A DNA stretch of 8,278 nucleotides from Anaerolineae bacterium (GTDB lineage: Bacteria > Chloroflexota > Anaerolineae > B4-G1). The notes under the pieces were generated by a model. That model made no database searches and had not been told where the DNA came from. It saw only the letters and a list, made by a program, of their open reading frames with translations. The stretch covers positions 1 to 8,278 of the forward strand of contig JAUXFI010000080.1 of the NCBI GenBank assembly GCA_030620125.1, given 5' to 3'. Positions 1 to 4,165 of this stretch are shown here, in pieces. Position 1 is the first letter of the stretch; every line of letters starts with the position of its first letter. The position numbers and the translations under genes are program-made.

Positions 1-263
1 CACTTTTCCGCCGGCGGCCTGGTGGGGATGGACAAGTAGGCGCGGGCCGGACCCAGATGGGCCAAAAAGCCGGCAATCTCCCTGACGTGATCGTCGCTGT
101 CGTTGATGCCTGCGACGAGCATCGTCTCCGTCACCAGTTCTCCCGCGTAGACGTTCGCAAATTCGAGCATCCCATCCAGGATTGGAGCCAGTGGCAGCGT
201 TCCGTGGGGCCGGTCAATCTTGCGCCAGACCTCCTCCCGCGTCGCATCCACCTTCAGAGAGAC
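1..263 (-). CDS. Radical SAM protein (COG0731-like), internal fragment on the minus strand
   Basis: Read on the minus strand from 263 down to 1, this is an open frame with no start or stop. It encodes the middle of a radical SAM enzyme of the COG0731 type (wyosine tRNA-imidazoG37 synthetase-like). It begins VSLKVDATREEVWRKIDRPH (bases 263-204), which fits the strand following the SAM-binding core in this family. It continues through ILDGMLEFANVYAGE and ends at base 1 in the conserved IPTRPPAEKW stretch. The N-terminal CxxxCxxC cluster motif is not in the window. The reading carries straight on, in frame, into plus-strand base 449 (VRAPGEK), so reverse complement of 1-263 joined to 449-758 restores one continuous protein. 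The 185 bases 1-185 are an inverted near-copy of 264-448. This is therefore one half of a gene split by a fold-back, not a separate gene. Family assignment comes from remembered family sequence, not a search. Confidence 0.7.
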
Positions 264-448
264 CCAATCCTGGATGGGATGCTCAAATTTGCGAACGTCT
301 ACGCGGGAGAACTGGTGACGGAGACGATGCTCGTCGCAGGTGTCAACGATGGCGACGATCACGTCAGGGAGATTGCCGGCTTTTTGGCCCATCTGGGTCC
401 GGCCCGCGCCTACTTGTCCATCCCCACCAGGCCGCCGGCGGAAAAGTG
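1..448. repeat. Large inverted repeat (fold-back): arms 1-185 and 264-448, 78-base spacer
   Basis: Bases 1-185 are the reverse complement of 264-448 with only five mismatches (about 97% identity) and no gaps. The pairs are 164/285, 108/341, 107/342, 99/350 and 98/351, and all are transitions. The spacer 186-263 is single-copy. The match stops sharply at 185/264 and runs off the left edge of the window, so the true arm may be longer. Both arms lie inside one radical SAM gene, so the structure breaks the gene into head-to-head halves. The geometry fits a strand-switch chimera from amplification or assembly, or a genuine inverted duplication. Confidence 0.95.
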
Positions 449-758
449 GGTGCGAGCCCCTGGTGAGAAAGCCATCAACCGGGCCTACCAGATACTCAGC
501 GAGAGCGTGGGCCAAGTCGAGTACCTGATCGGGTACGAGGGCAACGCTTTCGCCTTTACCGGCAACGTCGAGGAAGATATGTTGAGCATCACGTCCGTGC
601 ATCCCATGCGGGAGGAGGCGGTGAACGAGTTCCTGGCACGGGCTGGAGCGGCTTGGCCCGTCGTTCGCAGGTTGATCGCTCAAGGGCAACTCATTGAGAT
701 GGAGTACGAGGGGCGCAGGTTCTATATGAGGAAACTTGACACAAGGCACGAGAGGTAG
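264..758 (+). CDS. Radical SAM protein (COG0731-like), C-terminal part; 5' end replaced by inverted duplication
   Basis: This 164-codon open frame ends at TAG (756-758) and is the C-terminal half of a COG0731-type radical SAM protein. These are [4Fe-4S]/SAM enzymes related to wyosine synthases; the role of the bacterial members is poorly known. Characteristic stretches are YAGELVTETMLVAG, the IPTRPPAEKW segment, YLIGYEGNAFAFTG, and a small C-terminal domain starting SVHPMREEAVNEFL that ends in a basic EYEGRRFYMRKL tail. The frame stays open upstream to an ATG at 57, but 57-263 encodes nothing family-like. It is the antisense of the fragment on the other strand, so any gene call starting at 57 would have a false N-terminus. 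Homology begins exactly at 264, the inverted-repeat boundary. No native start or ribosome site is visible because the true 5' half lies on the minus strand and beyond the left edge. Confidence 0.75.
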   Translation, partial: PILDGMLKFANVYAGELVTETMLVAGVNDGDDHVREIAGFLAHLGPARAYLSIPTRPPAEKWVRAPGEKAINRAYQILSESVGQVEYLIGYEGNAFAFTGNVEEDMLSITSVHPMREEAVNEFLARAGAAWPVVRRLIAQGQLIEMEYEGRRFYMRKLDTRHER

Positions 759-801
759 GTGATTTGATGATCTCTGTTACAGGTTCACTGTATACCATTG
801 A

Positions 802-948
802 CGGTCTCCTTTCTTTGCTCGGCTGGCGTTAAAAGCTCTGCTCTCGCTGCTGGAGACTTGAACCGACGAGGAATTCCGGGCGCAGGTCAGCGCCGGGGTG
901 AAGCGACTACTGCTTGCTTATCTGGAGCCTGTTACCGGCGGGGGTTGA
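802..948 (+). pseudogene. Possible degenerate coding remnant with an in-frame stop
   Basis: In the gap between the radical SAM fragment and the HAD gene, one plus-strand frame reads like protein. It gives RLALKALLSLLET, then an in-frame TGA at 859-861, then TDEEFRAQVSAGVKRLLLAY and EPVTGGG, ending at TGA 946-948. The amphipathic Leu/Lys/Glu-rich composition looks like the end of a helical protein. There is no start codon with a ribosome site, and the frame opens just after a TGA at 799-801. It slightly overlaps the 3' end of the HAD gene. I do not recognise a family. It may be a decayed gene end or chance composition in GC-rich DNA. Confidence 0.2.
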
Positions 949-1609
949 TCGTAGGGCGGTTCCCTGAGCATGTTCGGTGCAACAAGCCAGCCACCACCGG
1001 CCCAACTTGCAGCACACTCTCCACCACAAAGTCCACGCTCGCGTCCGGTTCTGCGTCTACCAGTATCGTCGTCAGCCCCAGGGCCTTGGCCGGCCGGAGG
1101 TTGCGCACCGCATCCTCGACCATGATGCACTCGGACCCCTGGACGCCCAGTAGCGCCAACATTCGCTCGTAGGCATCGCGGTAGAACTTGTTGCGCAAGT
1201 CCACCCTCTCAATGCCGATCACCTGCTCAAAGTGGTCGGCCGCCCCCAATGCCCGCAGCACCCGCCAACCATACTCCGAAGTGGCATTGGTGTAGATCGC
1301 CTTGCGCAGCGGGATAGAGTCCAGCATCGCGGTCAGCGCCGGATGCGGATCAATGTACTCCTCCACGGGGATGTCGTGCACAAAGGTCAGATAGTCGTGC
1401 ACGTCTACATTGTGTTCGGCGATCAGGCCCCCCATCGTGGTGCCGTAGCGTCGGAAGTACTCGCGCCGCAGAGTAATCGCCTCCTCCCACGTCGCCCCCA
1501 GGTGATTGCACACCCACAACTGGATGCGGCGGCCTACCTCCTGCATCAACCCGCTGTCGCGGCAATAGAGCGTATCGTCCAGGTCAAAGATGATGAATTT
1601 GAGTGTCAT
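932..1609 (-). CDS. HAD-superfamily hydrolase, pyrimidine 5'-nucleotidase-like
   Basis: This 225-residue protein has the four HAD motifs in order. Motif I is FDLDDTLY (nucleophile D9, acid/base D11), motif II is IYTNAT (T107), motif III is K141 in LRNKFYRDAY, and motif IV is MVEDAVRN (E165, D166). The region between motifs I and II, about residues 17-85, is a helical C1 cap. The motif I wording, the short cap and the YTN motif II resemble the pyrimidine 5'-nucleotidase/SDT1-like branch, which removes phosphate from nucleoside monophosphates. The substrate is inferred and related phosphatases cannot be excluded. Length is normal for the family, and a soluble cytoplasmic enzyme is expected. The ATG at 1609 is the only sensible start and has no visible Shine-Dalgarno sequence. 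A terminator-like hairpin lies upstream, so the gene is probably transcribed separately from the tRNA operon. The last ~15 residues look non-conserved. Confidence 0.82.
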   Translation of the reverse strand: MTLKFIIFDLDDTLYCRDSGLMQEVGRRIQLWVCNHLGATWEEAITLRREYFRRYGTTMGGLIAEHNVDVHDYLTFVHDIPVEEYIDPHPALTAMLDSIPLRKAIYTNATSEYGWRVLRALGAADHFEQVIGIERVDLRNKFYRDAYERMLALLGVQGSECIMVEDAVRNLRPAKALGLTTILVDAEPDASVDFVVESVLQVGPVVAGLLHRTCSGNRPTINPRR

Positions 1610-1617
1610 CGGCGCCG

Positions 1618-1623
1618 ATTATG
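1618..1623 (-). promoter_or_regulatory. Possible -10 element of the HAD gene (leaderless arrangement)
   Basis: Just upstream of the HAD start codon the minus strand reads CATAAT, five of six matches to TATAAT. A transcript starting 6-7 bases downstream would begin at or next to the ATG at 1609. This would agree with the absence of a Shine-Dalgarno sequence. No good -35 hexamer lies at 16-18 bases, so the support is weak. Confidence 0.25.
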
Positions 1624-1716
1624 CAACTTGACTTTGGCAAATCCAGGCAGACTTGGGCCAAAAGGATAGGGTTGATGACTTGCCAGAGCGTCGGCAGCAG
1701 CAGCCATCCGAAGAGT

Positions 1717-1760
1717 AAAAGGGTAAGCCGCCAACCTGTCGGAGAGGTTGACGGCCCTTT
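1717..1760 (-). terminator. Terminator-like hairpin at the end of the tRNA operon
   Basis: On the minus strand an 11-bp stem (GCCGTCAACCT with AGGTTGGCGGC, positions 1755-1727, loop CTCCGAC) forms with a single G-U pair. On the plus strand the same position would be a C-A mismatch, so the structure favours minus-strand RNA. The flanks AAAGG and CCTTT can pair as an outer stem across a small bulge. It is followed by the moderately U-rich CTTACCCTTTTACTCTT. It lies about 50 bases past the tRNA-Gln 3' end and before the HAD gene, as expected for the operon terminator. The U tract is interrupted, so efficiency is uncertain. Confidence 0.55.
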
Positions 1761-1804
1761 GCCCCCCGTTCACCGCACCGTAAGAAGCCAAGCACAGGAA
1801 CAGG

Positions 1805-1876
1805 CTGGGGCGGTAGGATTCGAACCTACGATTCACGGATTCAAAGTCCGTTGCCTTACCACTTGGCCACGCCCCA
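1805..1876 (-). tRNA. tRNA-Gln (anticodon TTG)
   Basis: This 72-base cloverleaf has acceptor stem TGGGGCG/CGCCCCA with the U1-A72 pair typical of glutamine tRNAs. It has a 3-bp D stem GCC/GGC with GTGG in the loop, anticodon stem ACGGA/TCCGT with loop CTTTGAA (anticodon TTG, reading CAA), and T arm GTAGG/CCTAC with loop TTCGAAT. The discriminator is G. CCA is not encoded, because CCT follows. It is last in a four-tRNA minus-strand operon, 12 bases after tRNA-Ile2. Confidence 0.96.
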
Positions 1877-1888
1877 GTGAGAAAAAAA

Positions 1889-1962
1889 TGGGCCCACCAG
1901 GATTCGAACCTGGGACCGACCGGTTATGAGCCGGCTGCTCTAAACCGCTGAGCTATGGGCCC
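1889..1962 (-). tRNA. tRNA with CAT anticodon, probably tRNA-Ile2 (lysidine-modified)
   Basis: This 74-base cloverleaf has acceptor GGGCCCA/TGGGCCC, D stem GCTC/GAGC, anticodon stem GCCGG/CCGGT with loop CTCATAA (anticodon CAT), T arm CCAGG/CCTGG with loop TTCGAAT, and discriminator A. CCA is not encoded, and a run of seven T follows directly. The fully paired position 1-72 argues against the initiator tRNA. The acceptor has C4-G69 and C5-G68, which are known determinants for lysidine synthase TilS in E. coli. The elongator Met tRNA of E. coli has U4 and A5 there. With the overall likeness to Ile2, this favours an isoleucine AUA decoder over elongator Met, but that identity is inference. Confidence 0.9.
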
Positions 1963-1993
1963 GACTAGAACGGATTGAGAAGAGAACAAAAAG

Positions 1994-2064
1994 AGCGGGC
2001 GGCGGGAATCGAACCCGCAACAACAGCTTGGAAGGCTGGGGCAATACCTTTTTGCAACGCCCGC
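1994..2064 (-). tRNA. tRNA-Gly (anticodon TCC)
   Basis: This 71-base cloverleaf has acceptor GCGGGCG/CGCCCGC, D arm GCAA-AAAGGTA-TTGC, anticodon loop CTTCCAA (anticodon TCC, reading GGA/GGG), T arm GCGGG/CCCGC with loop TTCGATT, and discriminator T, as usual for bacterial tRNA-Gly. CCA is not encoded. Oddities are T at position 9, an A-rich D arm, and a C-U mismatch closing the outer end of the anticodon stem (27-43). It starts two bases after the end of tRNA-Pro, so the two must be processed from one transcript. Confidence 0.93.
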
Positions 2065-2066
2065 AG

Positions 2067-2140
2067 TCGGGGCGGCCGGACTTGAACCGGCGACCTCTGC
2101 GTCCCAAACGCAGCGCGCTACCCGTCTGCGCTACGCCCCG
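2067..2140 (-). tRNA. tRNA-Pro (anticodon TGG)
   Basis: This 74-base cloverleaf has acceptor CGGGGCG/CGCCCCG, D stem GCGC/GCGC with GGG in the loop, anticodon stem CTGCG/CGCAG with loop TTTGGGA (anticodon TGG, reading CCA), T arm GCCGG/CCGGC with loop TTCAAGT, and discriminator A. The C1-G72 pair and A73 are typical of bacterial tRNA-Pro. CCA is not encoded. It is first in the operon, about eight bases after the predicted transcription start. Confidence 0.96.
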
Positions 2141-2154
2141 CTCACTTCACTGCA

Positions 2155-2183
2155 AGTATACCGCCGTTGGCGCTTCTCGTCAA
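2155..2183 (-). promoter_or_regulatory. Sigma70-type promoter of the tRNA operon
   Basis: On the minus strand TTGACG (2183-2178) and TATACT (2160-2155) are separated by exactly 17 bases, each five of six to consensus. The predicted start near 2148 leaves a leader of only about eight bases before tRNA-Pro, the usual layout for stable RNA genes. The -35 box starts two bases after the stop codon of the upstream protein gene. Confidence 0.8.
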
Positions 2184-2185
2184 GG

Positions 2186-4012
2186 TTATGGAGCCCACGA
2201 GATTTGCTGGGTCGTCCAGTTGGGGAGGCTGGGACCGAGGGTGAGTATCTTGTGCTGGTCTTCCCCGTTTGTCGCCATCAGGTAGATACCCCAGGCCCCA
2301 TCCCGGTTGGAGACAAAGGCCAGGCCAGACCCATCGGGGGCCCAGGCCGGAAGACCATCGGAGGCCGAATTGTCAGTGATCGCCACGACACCACCGCTCA
2401 TGTTGAGCAGGTAGATCTCCCAATTGCCGGTGACGTTGGACATGTAGGCCAGCATCCCACCGTCAGGCGACCAGTTCAACCCGATGTCGTTCAGGCTGGC
2501 GGTAAGGCAGACCGGTGACTGGTCGTCGTCGGGGTTGTCGGCAAAGATGCCGCAGGCCCCGCTGTCCTCGCAACCAGTCCAGGCCAGCAGACCGGTTGGT
2601 CCCCACGCTGGCCCCTTCCCCGGCGCGTGTACTTCCGGTTCAGCCAGACCATTCGTCGGCGCGATATAGATCTGCCAGACACCACCCGCGTCTTGCGCGG
2701 CATAGGCCACGCGGCCGCCATCGGGCGAGAAGGCGGGCGAGGCCAGCCCGCCGCCTGGAACCAATTGCCAGGGATCGGCCTCTCCCGGTACCAGCAGCGA
2801 GATACCCGGCGAGAGCAGGTTGCGATACCCCAGTGCTCCACTGTTCCACATCCAACAAGGCTGGTCGGCCCCACTGACCATCCTCATCAGACGCCCGTCA
2901 GCAAAGAGGGCGCAGATATCATAGATACCGGTCTGTGTGTTGTGGACTGGATAGGCCAGCCGGCCGGTGGTGAAACCCGACGGCATCTCGGTCAGCGTAA
3001 TCGGCACTGTGCCGGTGATGGGCGCGATGGGGGTCGGAGTGGCGATGAGGCAAATTTGGGTCGCCTCGACCCGCTTCTGCTCGATCTCTGGGTCATTCAT
3101 CAGTCGCAGTGCTTGCGTGTATTGCACCTCGGCCGGGCACATTTCCCCCTGGGCATACCAGGCATCGGCGTAGGCCACGTGGGCGCGGTAGAGTCGCTGG
3201 AAGACGTCTTTGTAATTGGGCGTGGTGGCATAGAGTTGCTCGAAGCGTTCGATGCAGTGATCCCAATCTACCCCCCAGTAGCCCAGCGCGGTCAGGTATT
3301 GCATGGCCAGGCTGCGCTGAGTCCGCGCTTCCTCGTCCAGTGGGCGGAGGGCCACCGTCTGGTCGAGGTAAAAGATGCCCTCCTCGAAACGGTCCTCGTC
3401 CAGCAATGCCATCCCCACATTGTAGAGACTGGTAAAGAGCATCTCCTCGACCGTTTCGGCTTCATAGGTCGGGTCCAGCACACGTAGCTGGATGAGTACA
3501 GAGGCTGCTTCCTCCCATTGCCTGGCTTCGTAGTGGACTGTGGCTTTCCGGTATAGGTCATCCACGACGATTTCGTAGGTTTCCGAGGTGGGCGTAGGGA
3601 GAATGGTGCTGCGTGCCCGTGCTTCGGCGACGCCTTGTTGGGCGAAAGGGTGGTCAGGATCGAGTTCGAGCACGTACTCGAATTCGGCGATGGCCAGATC
3701 GTACTCGCCAGCGTCGAGGCGCTCCAGGCCGGTGTTGTAGTGCTGAACGGCCAGTCCCTGGCGTTGCTGCTCCCGGTCGCGTTCGCCGTGATAGATTCCC
3801 ACGTAGGTTGCTATCCCCACGCTCAGTGCCAGAAGGAAGAGAAAACCAAGCGTCCAGAGAAGGAGTGATCGTATGCGTTGCCAGCGCGTGGGCGTTCTTG
3901 TACCCGACGATGCTACCGCTGCCATGGGTTGCGTCTCCTCTATCAGCATGCCACACTGCGGGCAGAGGAGCGAGTTATTGGGAATTCGAGTGTCACATTC
4001 GGGACAGCGCAT
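2186..4012 (-). CDS. Membrane-anchored zinc-ribbon / TPR / TolB-like beta-propeller protein
   Basis: This 608-residue protein, numbered here from the ATG at 4012, has four parts. First is an N-terminal zinc ribbon with CPEC (C3, C6) and CPQC (C17, C20). A single transmembrane helix follows at about residues 49-73. Next come tetratricopeptide-like helical repeats at about 87-126, 151-186, 194-229 and 241-306. A Thr/Pro-rich linker (IATPTPIAPITGT, about 323-337) then leads to a C-terminal propeller-like region with WD40-like/PD40 motifs AFSPDGGRVAY, NWSPDGGMLAY and AWAPDGSGLAF. The likely topology is ribbon in the cytoplasm and TPR and propeller outside. TolB-type propellers and TPRs bind proteins or glycans; no catalytic site is visible and the function is unknown. 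The start is set by a GAGGA site four bases upstream and by a promoter at 4049-4077. A longer in-frame reading from TTG at 4084 would begin upstream of that promoter. It is a single-gene unit directly upstream of the tRNA operon, with no obvious terminator of its own. Confidence 0.85.
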   Translation of the reverse strand: MRCPECDTRIPNNSLLCPQCGMLIEETQPMAAVASSGTRTPTRWQRIRSLLLWTLGFLFLLALSVGIATYVGIYHGERDREQQRQGLAVQHYNTGLERLDAGEYDLAIAEFEYVLELDPDHPFAQQGVAEARARSTILPTPTSETYEIVVDDLYRKATVHYEARQWEEAASVLIQLRVLDPTYEAETVEEMLFTSLYNVGMALLDEDRFEEGIFYLDQTVALRPLDEEARTQRSLAMQYLTALGYWGVDWDHCIERFEQLYATTPNYKDVFQRLYRAHVAYADAWYAQGEMCPAEVQYTQALRLMNDPEIEQKRVEATQICLIATPTPIAPITGTVPITLTEMPSGFTTGRLAYPVHNTQTGIYDICALFADGRLMRMVSGADQPCWMWNSGALGYRNLLSPGISLLVPGEADPWQLVPGGGLASPAFSPDGGRVAYAAQDAGGVWQIYIAPTNGLAEPEVHAPGKGPAWGPTGLLAWTGCEDSGACGIFADNPDDDQSPVCLTASLNDIGLNWSPDGGMLAYMSNVTGNWEIYLLNMSGGVVAITDNSASDGLPAWAPDGSGLAFVSNRDGAWGIYLMATNGEDQHKILTLGPSLPNWTTQQISWAP

Positions 4013-4048
4013 ATATTCCTCGGTGGTCAAGAGGGGAGAAGCGGAGGG

Positions 4049-4077
4049 ATTATAGCTCTTTTGGCCCAACTTGTCCA
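4049..4077 (-). promoter_or_regulatory. Sigma70-type promoter of the TPR/propeller gene
   Basis: On the minus strand TGGACA (4077-4072, five of six) and a perfect TATAAT (4054-4049) are separated by 17 bases. The predicted start near 4042 gives a leader of about 30 bases to the ATG at 4012, with GAGGA at 4021-4017 as ribosome site. It is divergent from the promoter at 4117-4145, with the two -35 boxes 39 bases apart. Confidence 0.78.
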
Positions 4078-4116
4078 GTTCCAAAAACGTGAAACGTAAA
4101 GCGCGATTTCCAGAAT

Positions 4117-4145
4117 TTGGCGACGCTCTGCGTTTGTGCTATACT
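4117..4145 (+). promoter_or_regulatory. Sigma70-type promoter of the metallophosphoesterase gene
   Basis: TTGGCG (4117-4122, four of six) and TATACT (4140-4145, five of six) are separated by 17 bases, with an extended -10 TG at 4137-4138. The predicted start near 4152 leaves a very short leader. A strong Shine-Dalgarno site AGGAGGGG (4154-4161) lies six bases before the ATG at 4166. Confidence 0.7.
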
Positions 4146-4165
4146 CTCTACCCAGGAGGGGTGCG

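Noticed and set aside
57..263. Upstream extension of the radical SAM frame to ATG 57
   Set aside because: It is the antisense of the minus-strand radical SAM fragment and its translation shows no family features. It is open only because of the inverted repeat.
759..800. TTGATG ... TATACC as a plus-strand promoter
   Set aside because: The spacing is about 21 bases, too long for a sigma70 promoter, and no credible gene follows.
879..896. GGCGC-AGGTCA-GCGCC hairpin as a terminator between the convergent genes
   Set aside because: The stem is only five base pairs and there is no T tract on either side.
798..1172. Plus-strand frame overlapping the HAD gene
   Set aside because: It lies mostly antisense to conserved HAD motifs and has low-complexity Arg/Ser/Thr composition with no ribosome site.
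1603..1929. Plus-strand frame across the tRNA-Gln and tRNA-Ile2 genes
   Set aside because: Its C-terminal GFEPTIHGF and GFEPGTDRL-like strings are the familiar translation of antisense tRNA T arms, not a real protein.
2627..3487. Long plus-strand frame of 286 codons antisense to the TPR/propeller gene
   Set aside because: Its translation has no domain-like features, whereas the minus-strand protein has clear zinc-ribbon, TPR and propeller motifs. Long antisense frames are common in GC-rich DNA.
4013..4084. Longer TPR/propeller start at TTG 4084
   Set aside because: The frame would begin upstream of the good promoter at 4049-4077, has no ribosome site, and adds residues not typical before a zinc ribbon. 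ATG 4012 has GAGGA upstream.
4136..4165. Longer phosphoesterase start at GTG 4136
   Set aside because: It overlaps the predicted -10 box, and the AGGAGGGG site points to ATG 4166.
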